In this document: piece after piece, positions 1 through 12,400 of the stretch
Numbering within the stretch: position 1 is the stretch's first letter
Layout of the letters: every line of letters begins with the position of its first letter
Made by a program: the position numbers and the translations under genes
The notes under the pieces: model-generated
The model's database searches: none
Told to the model about the DNA's origin: nothing
Seen by the model: the letters and a program-made list of their open reading frames with translations, nothing else
Assembly: GCA_009746045.1 (NCBI GenBank)
Contig: RPFO01000038.1
Span: 299,759 to 363,758, forward strand
Source of the DNA: Mesostigma viride
Lineage: Eukaryota; Streptophyta; Mesostigmatophyceae; Mesostigmatales; Mesostigmataceae
Direction: 5' to 3'
Length of the DNA stretch: 64,000 bases

Positions 1-152
1 TCTGGTATGTGCTATCCTGTTCACGTTTTATTGCATACTGTATCAAGGTTTTGGGTCGAATCGTATACCTATCAATAAGTTCATGGTTGTAATAAGGAAT
101 TAGTTCAATTAGCAATCTATATACCATGCAGTGGATGAGTATCACACTTCAT
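1..152. other. Left-edge sequence, nothing recognised
   Basis: No coding frame or repeat recognised. It ends at the left copy of the 9-bp target-site duplication ACACTTCAT (144-152) of the element that follows. Confidence 0.4.
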
Positions 153-685
153 GACCTTTATGTAAACAACAAACTGTCGACACCCCCTAGGGCTCCCCCA
201 GAATAGATTCTAGCCAGCTGTCTAGAAGAGGGCAATCGACATAGCTTTTACATTATAGCATGACTTGCCATGTATTTCTCGAGCATAGTATACTGATCTA
301 GCCCCAACGGCTTAGAGTAGCCCCAACGGTTTAGAGTGGCATGAACGCAATCACATTAGCCCAGCCATGGCTCAGCGTGGCCATTTGCTTATGCCTTAGC
401 AGACGCCCGTTGAGCCCACTTCACCTTTCTTGTACAGCATCAGCTATGCTTCAGCCTACCTCTGGTATCGTTAATAATGGTTGTCCCACAGTGATGCGCC
501 CCGGCCCCGTGATGTGGATAGAGCGCTCGATGTGGCCTGCCCACCGACTGGTGGGCGGTGGCAGTGAGAGAAGCTAGGGCGCCCTCCCTCCCTCTCATTG
601 TGTACAGGGGTTGAAGGTTCCTCTACTTTGTATTGGCACCCACGTGACGCAGTCACGTGATAATTAACTAATTAATAAATTAATT
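153..685 (+). mobile_element. 5'-truncated ORF1-only LINE, family II (copy A)
   Basis: The start corresponds to the last codons of the family II ORF1 protein (compare the copy at 47702-47755). A 3' UTR of about 450 bp follows, homologous to 47755-48200. It then has a hairpin (CACGTGAC, loop GCA, GTCACGTG at 641-659) and an AT-rich TTAA-type tail. It is flanked by a 9-bp target-site duplication, ACACTTCAT, at 144-152 and 686-694. The truncated 5' end, tail and duplication fit target-primed reverse transcription. It has no coding capacity of its own. Confidence 0.8.
641..659 (+). repeat. 3'-terminal hairpin of family II LINE copy A
   Basis: An 8-bp perfect stem with loop GCA, placed just before the AT-rich tail. 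The same 19-bp motif appears in reverse complement at 51242-51260. Confidence 0.7.
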
Positions 686-694
686 ACACTTCAT

Positions 695-960
695 ACAATT
701 GATGAGACAACCAAGTGAGTGTCAAACGGCTACCGGCGACCTCTACGTGCATTGTATTGTTTTTCATCAAGATTGAGACATTAGCTAGAGTTTTTGAGAG
801 GCACGCCCATGGGATAAACACCTTAGAATATTTTATCCTAATTGAAAATCCACTTTTCCGGTCAAAAAACCACTTTTTTTTTTTTGGCGTATAATACGCG
901 TATAATACGCGTATAATACGGCAATACGCAATACGCCGAGGTTTTGCCGTATTGCCGTAT
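695..960. other. AT-rich spacer with short GTATAATACGC repeats
   Basis: It contains a T-run near 870-882, three tandem copies of GTATAATACGC-like units near 888-920, and GCCGTATT repeats near 944-965. No gene is recognised. The sequence abuts the truncated 3' side of the Copia element. Confidence 0.4.
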
Positions 961-1197
961 TGCCGTACTGGCTCACACTGGTGACAGGTTGATCCGGCCA
1001 GGAAGAAAGTGCGTCATCCAATACATCATCGCCCCCGAAACCAGGGGGAGCGGGGGTGTTACTGCCATGAGAAAGGTCGCCACACAAGGCAGCACCACGG
1101 GAACCCCACACGGGGAGGAGACCTGCAGAGGCACCAGGGGACGCCGGAGGAGAATAGCCGGTGCTGTCAGCCGTGCTCTCCAGGTCAACCGAGGTAC

Positions 1198-3423
1198 TCA
1201 AATGCGGCGGAGGCATCCCCGCCCCGGCGTGTTCATATGACGCCGCAGAACGCGAGTGGCCAGAGGCCTGTCCGCGCAACAGAGGGGCATGCTGTCGAGC
1301 ATCTGACACGGTGAGGTAAGATGTCGGCGCCGAGGCAGGAGCCGGAGCCGTCGGAGCATGGCCGTTCCGCACAAGTGCCTGGATGGCCGCAGCGGCGGCC
1401 GGGGGAGAACGAAACGCTCAGGAGTCCCCCCGATGCTGACATAGCTGTCCTCACGGCCTGCGGGCAAGGCAGTGGAGGGCGTTGCCGGCCCCCCAGAGTC
1501 CTCGGCAGAGGCAGAGGGTAACTGCAAAGGGGCAGGAGTCAGCATGTCGGCGGGAAAGAGGTCGGCCTCCGCAAAGGGGGCCGCCGGGAGCCACTGCGCA
1601 GCCTGCGGGGCCCGGTTGCGCCACGTCTCGTCGAACTGCACGTGCTTGCGCTCGATGACACGCCCGCCGCCCGTCGCCTTGTCGGGCACCCATACGAGGT
1701 AGGCCGGGGAGTCAAGCTTGTATCCCACGAAGAGGCCATCCTCAGCGCGAGAATCAAACTTCTCACGGGCTGCCCCCTCAACCAAGACGTGGGAGGGGCA
1801 GCCAAACACACGCATGCCGGATAAATCCGCAGGGCGCCCATACATGAGGAAGTAGGGCGTTGCGTGCTCCGGGTTGCTGCGGCAGGGCAGCCTGTTGATG
1901 ATGTAGATGGCGCATGCAAAGGCTAGAGCCCAGAACTCCTTGCCGAGGCCAGCATGCGCCAGCATGCTCCTGGTCATGCTAACTGCGACGCCCCAGAATC
2001 GCTCCGCCACGCCGTTCTGCTCCGGCGTATAGGGGGACGAGAACTCTTGCCGCACGCCATACTCGGCGCAGACGGCGCGCCAGTCCTGGCCAGTGAAAAC
2101 CGCGTCTTGGTCGGAGCGAAGCTCCACAGGCGCCGTGGCCGCGGACGCCCGGAACGGCTTGATCTCCGTGGCCAGGAAGTGACGCAGGCTCCCAACGGCA
2201 GCGTCCTTCGTCTTCAAGAAGTAAACCCAGTGAAAACGAGTGGCTTCATCCGTGATGCCCAGGACATACCGCCAGTCCCCCAACACGGCAGGGGTCCGCA
2301 TGGGACCTAGCAGGTCGCAGTGCAGGCGATGGCGAGGGGTCGCGCAGCGTGGCGTCGTGCTGGGGGGAAAGCTGCTCCGCCGCAAGTGACCGGCAGGGCA
2401 GGAAGGACACGTGGGAGCCTTGGGACCGTGGGTCACCATGTTTGAGGCGGGGTCGGCGGCTAGCCGAGCAATACGATCCGCGCCAGCGTGTCCGAGGCGC
2501 AGGTGCCACTGCATCAGGTCCACGGGGGCGGCTGATGTGGCGAGGGCATGGGGCGCCACCCCGCGGAGCAAGTAAATGCCGTCACACTCCACGAGGGGGA
2601 ACGTGCGGGTCCCCAAAGTGAGGCGCAGGTGCTTAAAGTCCACATCATGGCCGGCTTTAAAGAGCTGGCTCACCGAGAGTAGGCGGGCCTGAAGGCCTGG
2701 GACATACAAAGCTGGGCCGAGGTGCACGTCCGGGGTGCCGAGCCGGAGAAGCAGAGGGCCCCTGCCGCCCGCATGCAGATTGCCGCCCGAGCCGGTGATG
2801 CGCAGCCGGAAGGCGGGATCAAATCCATCGCCAAAGTCCGCCCGGTGAGGCGTCATGTGGTACGTGGCACCCGTGTCAACCACCCACTCCGGGGCACACC
2901 TAGCCGAGGCCGTTGCGGCCGTGTGAAGCACAGAAGGAGCGGTGGTTGAGGAACCAGCCGTCGAGTCCGAGGAGGTGCTGGGGCGGGGTGCCGAGAGACG
3001 ACTGCCCGAGCGGGACGGGGAAGGCGCAAGGCCGTGCACTGGACGAAGCGAGGCCTGCCCGTGAGGCTGCACACCGTCGCGCAGGGAAGCACCTAAAGGG
3101 TTGGCGCGCAGGGAAGCACACAAAGGGCCTCGACCCACGTGGAACGCGTACGTCGTCTCCAAGGGAGGCAGGCCTGCGTCGGTGTGATGGGCGTGCCCGG
3201 CGCCGTCACCGCGGAGGTGAGCAGGGCGCTGGGCGGGATGGGCAGTCCAGCAGGTGGCGGCGTCATGTCCAGGCTTGGCGCAGACGGAGCAGGGCGGCCC
3301 GCGACCACGCCCGACCCCTGCGCCACCACCGCGACCACCACCGCGCCCGCCGCGCCCCCCGCTGCTACCGCCATGGCCGTGGCCGTTGCCGTGGCCATTG
3401 CCGTGGGCGCGGCCGTTGCCGTG

Positions 3424-3505
<82 letters not shown>

Positions 3506-4209
3506 CTTCCGGTGCCGTTGCTGTTGCCGTTGCCGTTGCCGCGGGCACCGCCATTCCGTGGGCCACGCCCCCGGCCAGGGGTATGGTACGCGTGGTTGGA
3601 GGCAGAGCCAGAATCTGCAGGGGACGGGAGGCCACCCGTCAGCAGATCTTCAACTTCCATCAGGCGCTGCCGCAGGACCGGAACAGTCTCGACCTCGTCA
3701 AGACGGAGGGAGATTAGCGCGGGCCGGTACTCGGCGCGCAGACCGCTGAGGACGCTGGCAATGAAGGCAGCGACTGGGAACGTAATGCCTGCAGCCTGTA
3801 GCTTGGCGTACAGCAGTTCCGAGCGGTTCACATACGGCTCCACAGTCTCGCGAGCAGTTTGACGAAGTTGGGCCATTTGTTTCCACAAGTCCAGACGCAT
3901 GGACTTGGTGAGCTTGCCATGCTCATAGACCTGGATGAGCTTGGTGATGGCCAGACTGCCCAGGCGACGATCCAGGGGGAGCGTCTGCATCAAGGCACGC
4001 GCAGGCCCATCGACGACGGCCAACAAGGCAACGTAAAGGAGCCGATCCAGTTGCACGTTCTGGACAACACCTGCCAGCACTCCAAGGAGGCCAGCATAAA
4101 GGGAAACAAGGCCCAAAAAATGGTCCTTAAAAGGGATCCACAGCGTCCAATCTGAGCCGGTAAAAACCTTGACCCCACGAACATCCTTCAAAAGCTCCTT
4201 GCAAGCCAC
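1198..4209 (-). pseudogene. Copia (Ty1-type) retrotransposon gag-protease-integrase polyprotein lacking RT
   Basis: One open frame of about 1000 residues reads from 4209 down to 1198. In order it has: a UBN2-type Gag (first 200 residues); an Asn-Gly rich stretch encoded by a GTTGCC hexanucleotide repeat; a CCHC zinc knuckle (CSVCAKPGHDAATC); a protease with the DTGA active site; the integrase zinc-binding H-H-C-C region (HLRLGHAG...CPSC); and an integrase core with visible D (LHCDLLGP), D (RSDQDAVF) and E (PEQNGVAERF). The Gag-PR-INT order before RT is the Copia order. After the integrase C-terminal region the frame degenerates, and no reverse transcriptase, RNase H or downstream LTR is found. 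The start is uncertain: 4209 is a GTG, and the frame upstream appears shifted near 4230-4250. The copy cannot be autonomous. Confidence 0.85.
3416..3505 (+). repeat. GTTGCC hexanucleotide microsatellite inside gag
   Basis: An uninterrupted run of GTTGCC units. On the coding strand it gives alternating Asn-Gly just upstream of the zinc knuckle. The long frames it opens on the plus strand are artefacts. Confidence 0.8.
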
Positions 4210-4737
4210 AAAGGAGGCTCGGGCGGGGCCCCCCCCGCCGTACCGCGGCTCAAACCACCACCGTCAACCGCCCGATTCTCACCATCGGGAGCACCGAGGG
4301 CGGCGTCCTCGTCACCACCGGGCGGGGCAAAGCCAGGGCAGCCAGCCCAGCTGCTGCGTCAAAAAATACTTCGCCTGGGAGACCCGAATCGGTTAGAGTT
4401 ACGGAAGTTGCAGTCAAAGCGGCCAGACCGGCAGAGTCGTCGGCATCAAAATCGTTACTGCCAGCAGCGCGACTCGCGGAAGCGACCTGGCTACGAGTGC
4501 CGGAAGCCATTCCAGCAAAAAACAGCAGAAAACTCCGAAAAAAAGGTAACGTTGACCAAGAGATTCCGGCCAGGAATCGAACCAAGCACCTTTTGTATTA
4601 CGCGCCAGACGGGAATCAAACCTCCGCCTACGCTGTCGTCATGCAAATCTTGCCGAAATACACAAATCTAAAGTCAACCGCGAGCAGAGCCTCCGGAAAC
4701 GACTTTTACCAGCGGTAAGCAGGTCGAAAGGCGTGCG

Positions 4738-4755
4738 AACCGCACTCCGATGCCA
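4738..4755 (-). other. Probable tRNA primer-binding site of the Copia element
   Basis: Read on the minus strand, the sequence directly after the LTR edge starts TGGCATCGGAGTGCGG. A PBS begins with TGG, complementary to the CCA end of a tRNA, and plant Copia elements use the similar TGGTATCAGAGC (initiator Met tRNA). Position and first bases fit; the tRNA identity is inferred. Confidence 0.55.
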
Positions 4756-5102
4756 TGTTAGGAGTGAGAAAACAATGTTTGCCACAAAGTTTTACTTTAT
4801 TTCACTCAGATAAAAATAAGTCTCAGTCGGCAGCTGGCCGGCTGCTAGTTCCACCACAGGAGTGTGTGAGGTGTGAGGTACTAAGAGGGCAAACAAGGTG
4901 CGTAGCTTCGCCTTTTAAACAATTCCAGGCTCAGCTACTGGGTAGCAGTTATGATCTACCTACAACGTGGCCACACCAAACCGGTTCTTTTCTGACTGTG
5001 TGGCAGTTACAATCATAACGTGATCTCAAGCCAACCATTCACAACCAAAGTTCAAGGTCAGTCACAGAATGACTGGGTCACTTATGGAACAGAACTTAAA
5101 CA
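4756..5102 (-). mobile_element. Probable 5' LTR of the Copia element
   Basis: It begins TGTTAGGAGTG at 4756, immediately beside the putative PBS, and may end at ...AAACA near 5102. The second LTR is absent from the window, so the outer edge and any target duplication cannot be confirmed. Confidence 0.4.
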
Positions 5103-6227
5103 TGCGGCACATGCACGTTCATGTAGTCCAGAGCTAGCACTAAACTATAAGTACTAGTTTCAGGCAGGTGTGTCGATACTTCTGACACCTGTGCCAGGTG
5201 CAGGGTGCGGTGCGCCATTTCGCGGCTCGTGAGTCGTGACTCCGGCACGCCACGGGTCGGACACAGCCAGTGACAAATGGCCTGGTGCCAGTTCAGCGCC
5301 TTCCTTCTTCTGGGAGATCTCGTCGAACACCCCACACGTGTACCTAAAGATGTAGCAACACGTAAATACAGACCTGTACGCTGTAGCCCTCCACCTCTAG
5401 AGCATGACGTAAGCCATGGTCGAATACACGGAGTGCCGAACTGGATGATCACATCAATGGGAACAAACGTATTAAATGTGGGATACGCGACTGTTATTAA
5501 CGACGGCGTCCTAACTATTACCCGCCTGTCGCATCGTGCATCACGCAGCCCGCCAAACCTAGGACGTGTAGATACCCGTCGCGGCGGTTCCCACAAGGAA
5601 AGCTGACCACCTGCAGAGTTTTCCAAGTTCCACCCCAATTCAGCAGCAGGCACGTCGAGTTCAGTACCTTCGCATCAGGCGTGAAGTTCCATGGTGGCGT
5701 AACGTGGCAAGTCCTCATGTGCCACGGATCCTACGGCATGCTCCCTTAACCCGCCATTGAAAAGCACGGAGAGATCTCATTTTATTATCGCCAGGCAAGA
5801 ATCCAAACAATTAACGACTTGCCTAGACGCGCACTGATCAGGAAGCAGGAGAGAATGCCCGCCACCTGTCAGCGTGGTGCCCGCCAGGAAAGACCGCGAA
5901 AGATACAAAATCACTCTGCCTTTAACATGTTTGGCCCAATGCAAGCAACAAAGCGCTGTGCTCACGCTCGATCCTTCCGTGTGTCATCCGTCGGTGACTT
6001 GGACTGCCTGTGCGTTATCAACATCTCTATTAATGAATGTGTCGGCCGCAGCCTGCTCGGGGTTTCCGAGCGCCAAGTCGTGCTGTAAACGAGAAGTAAC
6101 CAACAGGCTAGTTTTCTGTGGTTTGGACGCCAAGCAGCCGAAGCCGCTAACGAGCACTTTCCTTACGGCCTTTCCCGTGCGCCGATTTTCTCCAGTGTCT
6201 GGTTCCCACGGGTTAAAGCGTTTGAAA
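5103..6227. other. Upstream flank of FRD-1, no gene recognised
   Basis: Frames up to about 185 codons occur on both strands, but none shows a family motif or looks conserved. The promoter and 5' UTR of the fumarate reductase gene should lie here. No clear TATA box or element stands out. Confidence 0.4.
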
Positions 6228-6425
6228 ATGACGTCTATGAATGCTTATTCTCCACTCCATAGTGCACCGACTCATATCGCCATTATTGGCGGAGGCCTGG
6301 CAGGCTTATCCGCAGCCATCCAAGCCAGCAAAGTCGGGCCAAATGTGAAAGTTTCATTGCTCGAAAAATGCCCAAAGATTGGTGGCAATTCTGCGAAGGC
6401 ATCGTCAGGAATGAGCTGCGTTGAG
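6228..6425 (+). CDS. FRD-1 exon 1: FAD-binding N-terminus
   Basis: It encodes MTSMNAYSPLHS... followed by HIAIIGGGLAGLSAAIQ, the GxGxxG Rossmann fold, then LLEKCPKIGGNSAKASSGMS. It ends at GAG|GTGAGT in phase 0. Confidence 0.88.
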
Positions 6426-9400
6426 GTGAGTACTTTTTTTAAAGAAAACTTTCTGCTGCAATCGTGCAATGGCGTTCAGCTTGAATAGAAGCCCGATGTC
6501 ACAGCAACATCTGTAGGGCAATTACCTATTTATTATTAGGCTCTCCTCATGTTCTTGCTGTTGCAGTGTTTGACAGTAGCAAAAGGCAGAACACAGTTAA
6601 TAACTAATCATGTGCCTGGATTTTGTGTTCAGATGGTGCCTTGTAGGAGGGGTCAGCATGCAAGTACTAAGATCCTAACATTATTTTGAGTACCGGAGGT
6701 ATTGTAAGTATTTGAAGCCTTTTATATACTTCACTCTCCCTCCGCACCTTCTGAATACGGCGTCCAGCAGTGCCCAGGTCATATCAAATCTCTTATCGTT
6801 GTAAGTCTCGGGCAAGGTGTAGTGCACAGAGTCCCCATTTCGGTCTCTGTGTCATGCTCTCTTTCCCTTATTCGTGCACCAGCGGGGTTAGCTTTTGAAG
6901 GCGACAAGTCTGCATTTGCCATGGAAACGTTGTCTTTATATTTTGTCTATATTGGTATTTACTATGGTCACTCTTTCCCAGGCAGGGCAAGTTTGTGGAC
7001 TCTTAGGACCAGCAGCATGCGTAATTTGGGAAGCAGCTCAAGACGATGTCATGGATGCAGGGCTACTTGCCTGCTTTGGCTAGATGTTGGGTGAGTGTTG
7101 AAAAACCTCACAGTTGAGTGACTGCAGTCAGAACGGGAGCATGGATCGCTTTTTCAATGATCGCAGTGGTTGACTGAAGTGTTCGTTGTGAGTGTAGTAA
7201 CGGCAGTAGTTGTTTGGCGAGTGCTGTGATTGAGGTAACTGTGTCAGAAGTGGATAGTAATTTCAATGGTTTTGGGCCCTATTGGCTCCTTCAATTCTCT
7301 ACAATGCTGGTGATCAGACGGTACACGCGGGACATGAGTGAGGACATTTCCGGTCATGTGGTTTTCTAGGATTGTTGGTGAGTCGGTAGGCCCTAGCAGC
7401 CGTCTTTGCCCCGGACAAAACGCATCCATGTGCCACTCCCCTCCCTTGCCACCGCAGCGTCACTTGCTCTGGATGACAAAAATGTCGCTTGTTGCGTGAT
7501 GCAGGTTGCATGCCTAAAGACAATAGGACGAGCATTGAAGTGACAAAGTGGCATGCAACAGGGCACTGGTTCCCCTGACCAACGTGCTCCTCCGTTCCAT
7601 GGTGTAACTGTTTGCGTGCCTGTTGCAACACTGCAGGATGCTTACCACGAGAAGGAGGTCCGCGCATTTCTTCAGGACACCATTGCCTCGGGCGGTGGCC
7701 TGTCCAATAAGGAACTGGTCCAACAGCTGGTTGGCCTCAGCAGGTGAGCCGTGTGTGGCCTGGTTGTTCCGTCTGACAGCTGGTGAGGCGCAGCATCTGA
7801 GCCCTGCCGTGCGCGCTGAAGCTTTTCGTCTTCCAATCAGGAGGCTTGGGGCATCTCTGTCCAAATGGGTATGGTAGGGTGGGAGCAGGAGGATCTTGCG
7901 TGTGTGGCTCCATGGTGGGCTCCGTTGGATACTGTATTTCATCCCATGCCGTAATCGTGTTCTCTGCTCTTCTTTCTTCACCATGCTTTCATGTGTTACC
8001 ACACCCTGCGAGCTGCACACCTGTGTCCCTCTTCTTGCACCTGGCACCGCGTATCATTTTCGTCGCTCTCGGCCCATCACACACGTTGGCTTCACTGGGT
8101 TCCATTCATTTCGGTCCTCTGGCTCGCTCCCAATCCGTGCCGCCACCTGTGTGTTCGTGCCCCCGCAACCTGTTGCGTGTGACAGCGATGCACTCGAGTT
8201 CCTGCGCTCCATGGGCCCTGACATGGCGCAAGTCGTGCTCACGGGCGGGCACTCCGCACCACGCACGCGGCGACCGGGGCCCGACGCGGCGACTGGTAAG
8301 TGGCGCAGCTTGCTCTTCTCCCCTCTAATTAATATTGTCGGAGGTCCCTCTTGTCATTATTATTGGTTCCAAACACTGACGGAGTCCTCTAGTCAGTGAT
8401 GCTGCTCCTTAGGTCATGCTCAAGGTATTTCCCCAGATTTTCAACCATCGTACATTACTTGCCCATCTCTGGGAGCATGCACGGGGGACCCAAGTATAAA
8501 AACATAAGCCTTCATGGGGGCATTGTAGGAGTGCTTTGCGGCTACCCAGATCAACAATGCGCCCAACGTCATATGCCTGTAGCCATTTTGCCATCAGCGG
8601 TTTTTTTGTTTTCAAGCTCGGGCAGCTAATGTGTGCATACGTCTATGGACTTGTCCATGGTGAAGGTCTTGGCGGTACAGTGGTTTTGATGGGCTCCGAT
8701 GCTGCATGTGGTCGCGTTGGTCATGCTGTGGATGGCCGGGTGTTGGATATTTCTTTGGAGGCTGCCCAATCTGTCGGCCTCGAGTCCTGTCAAGGTAGGG
8801 GCGGATATGGTTGTGTCTGTGCCTATGAGGGCAAGGAAAGCATGGGCTGATACCCTCCTTTTTCTATTTTGGTTACCCTGATGTTCCACACTTGTGTTCG
8901 CAGGTGCTGTGCTCCCTGTGGGTGTCTCCCTCATCACCAACCTGACCAAGTATCTGCAGAAGAATCTGCCTAATGTTGAGGTCATCACCAAGGCCAAGGG
9001 TAAGAGAGCTGCCATGTCCATGCGGTTGTTTTGGTGGGGAAAAGATGCAAAATTCACTTAAGAGTGCATACGAAGGCTTGGAATTTTCAGCTTGGAGTTA
9101 CATTGATAGAGCGCGGATAGGATGCCTGACCTCTGTTTTAGAAAACACGGGGACTGGATCCAGGCCTTGGGACCACGGTGGGGCGCGGTTGATACTGGGT
9201 GGTTGAGGTTTTACGGCATGCCCTGGCCATGCGTGATAGATGCCAGCACACGCCCGAGTGTGAAGTACCGTCTTGCCAGCACTGCGCATCGACTGTGCCG
9301 CGGGGGCTGGGTGGGATTCCCCTTGTCTGCTCTCCTGGCTCCTTGATCCCGGGCTTGTGTTGCAGTCCATGTCTTGAGGAGGGAGCTGCTACAATGATAT

Positions 9401-12400
9401 GCCTTGATTTCCTTTCCATGCTGCTTTTCCAAGTCACAGCAGAAGCCTGTTGTAAGCATGGAGTCAATAGCAGCAAGCGATGTGTTTCTGTCCTACAGTG
9501 ACCAAGCAGTCAATGACGACAACAAAGAAAGAATGTGGTCCTGGGTCTGTCCTTCTGTGACCAAGCAGTCAATGACGACAACAGAGAAAGAATGTGGTCC
9601 TGGGTCTGTCCTTCTGTGACCAAGCAGTCAATGATGACAACAGAGAAAGAATGTGGTCCTGGGTCTGTCCTTCTGTGACCAAGCAGTCAATGACGACAAC
9701 AGAGAAAGAATGTGGTCCTGGGTCTGTCCTTCTGTGACCAAGCAGTCAATGACGACAACAGAGAAAGAATGTGGTCCTGGGTCTGTCCGTCTGTGACCAA
9801 GCAGTCAATGACGACAACAGAGAAAGAATGTGGTCCTGGGTCTGTCCTTCTGTGACCAAGCAGTCAATGACGACAACAGAGAAAGAATGTGGTCCTGGGT
9901 CTGTCCTTCTGTGACCAAGCAGTCAATGACGACAACAGAGAAAGAATGTGGTCCTGGGTCTGTCCGTCTGTGACCAAGCAGTCAATGATGACAACAGAGA
10001 AAGAATGTGGTCCTGGGTCTGTCCTTCTGTGACCAAGCAGTCAATGACGACAACAGAGAAAGAATGTGGTCCTGGGTCTGTCCTTCTGTGACCAAGCAGT
10101 CAATGACGACAACAGAGAAAGAATGTGGTCCTGGGTCTGTCCTTCTGTGACCAAGCAGTCAATGATGACAACAGAGAAAGAATGTGGTCCTGGGTCTGTC
10201 CTTCTGTGACCAAGCAGTCAATGACGACAACAGAGAAGGAATGTGGTCCTGGGTCTGTCCTTCTGTGACCAAGCAGTCAATGACGACAACAGAGAAGGAA
10301 TGTGGTCCTGGGTCTGTCCTTCTGTGACCAAGCAGTCAATGACGACAACAGAGAAGGAATGTGGTCCTGGGTCTGTCCGTCTGTGACCAAGCAGTCAATG
10401 ACGACAACAGAGAAGGAATGTGGTCCTGGGTCTGTCCTTCTGTGACCAAGCAGTCAATGACGACAACAGAGAAGGAATGTGGTCCTGGGTCTGTCCTTCT
10501 GTGACCAAGCAGTCAATGATGACAACAGAGAAAGAATGTGGTCCTGGGTCTGTCCTTCTGTGACCAAGCAGTCAATGAGGACAACAGAGAAGGAATGTGG
10601 TCCTGGGTCTGTCCTTCTGTGACCAAGCAGTCAATGACGACAACAGAGAAAGAATGTGGTCCTGGGTCTGTCCTTCTGTGACCAAGCAGTCAATGACGAC
10701 AACAGAGAAGGAATGTGGTCCTGGGTCTGTCCGTCTGTGACCAAGCAGTCAATGACGACAACAGAGAAAGAATGTGGTCCTGGGTCTGTCCTTCTGTGAC
10801 CAAGCAGTCAATGATGACAACAGAGAAAGAATGTGGTCCTGGGTCTGTCCTTCTGTGACCAAGCAGTCAATGATGACAACAGAGAAAGAATGTGGTCCTG
10901 GGTCTGTCCTTCTGTGACCAAGCAGTCCATGATGACAACAGAGAAAGAATGTGGTCCTGGGTCTGTCCTACAGTGACCAAGCAGTCCATGATGACAACAG
11001 AGAAAGAATGTGGTCCTGGGTCTGTCCTACAGTGACCAAGCAGTCAATGATGACAACAGAGAAAGAATGTGGTCCTGGGTCTGTCCTACAGTGACCAAGC
11101 TGAAGACGGAGCCGGCCGACACTGCTCCTGTCAAAGTGACCGGCGTGGAGTACGTAAATGAAGAGGATGGCAGCGTGCATACCCTGGACGCCGACGCAGG
11201 TGAGTGCGTGCAGTTAGGTTTTCCTCACTGTCCTCACTGTCCACAACCCATTGAAGGGGCCCAACCATTCTGTAAGCCAACCTTTTTAGACTGCCGCTTT
11301 TGTTTTCGTTCCCCCCCCCCCCCTGCGGGATGTGGATGATTTGTACCCTTTGGCATGCGTGAGCGGCCTCAGTGGATGCTTGTATAGGTGGATGTTTGTA
11401 ACCATGGTCTGTGCAGTCCGGGCTCTTGAACAGGACATCAATGGGTAAAACATGGCGGGGCATGGCAGGTTGCTGCAGAACTGCTGCTGTATGTAGCCTC
11501 CTGAAGGGATGAGTTGTGCCTGGAGAGTTGGATATGCTCTAGTGCTTCCCAACAAGGCCCCCCCCCCCCCAACAGATTCTTCTGCTTTAGAGGCACCCCC
11601 ACTTGTTACTGGTCTCTCTCTCCTCCCGTATGTTTCCCTCCTGGTTGGGTTGCGTGGCCCGTGCAGCCATGGTATATCATCTCCCTTCTCGGCTAACAGT
11701 ACATGAAACAGCCATGGTATATCATCTCCCTTCTCGGCTAACAGTACATGAAACAGCCATGGTATATCATCTCCCTTCTCGGCTAACAGTACATGAAACA
11801 GCCATGGTATATCATCTCCCTTCTCGGCTAACAGTACATGAAACAGCCATGGTATATCATCTCCCTTCTCGGCTAACAGTACATGAAACAGCCATGGTAT
11901 ATCATCTCCCTTCTCGGCTAACAGTACATGAAACAGCCATGGTATATCATCTCCCTTCTCGGCTAACAGTACATGAAACAGCCATGGTATATCATCTCCC
12001 TTCTCGGCTAACAGTACATGAAACAGCCATGGTATATCATCTCCCTTCTCGGCTAACAGGACATGAAACAGCCATGGTATATCATCTCCCTTCTCGGCTA
12101 ACAGTACATGAAACAGCCATGGTATATCATCTCCCTTCTCGGCTAACAGTACATGAAACAGCCATGGTATATCATCTCCCTTCTCGGCTAACAGTACATG
12201 AAACAGCCATGGTATATCATCTCCCTTCTCGGCTAACAGTACATGAAACAGCCATGGTATATCATCTCCCTTCTCGGCTAACAGTACATGAAACAGCCAT
12301 GGTATATCATCTCCCTTCTCGGCTAACAGTACATGAAACAGCCATGGTATATCATCTCCCTTCTCGGCTAACAGTACATGAAACAGCCATGGTATATCAT

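Noticed and set aside
3093..3862. Ala-Val, Pro-Leu and Arg-Cys repeat frames opposite the Copia gag
   Set aside because: Shadows of the GTTGCC repeat. The minus frame has real Gag and zinc-knuckle homology.
4550..4640. tRNA-like motifs (AATCGAACC, AATCAAACC) near the Copia leader
   Set aside because: They resemble T-arm complements, but no cloverleaf or acceptor stem could be assembled by eye.
5096..5653. 185-codon minus-strand frame upstream of FRD-1
   Set aside because: No recognisable domain, biased composition or supporting context; it overlaps the presumed LTR edge.
9490..11091. CRISPR array or repeat-protein gene
   Set aside because: The 59-bp units are near-identical along their full length, with no spacers, and stop codons occur in the coding sense.
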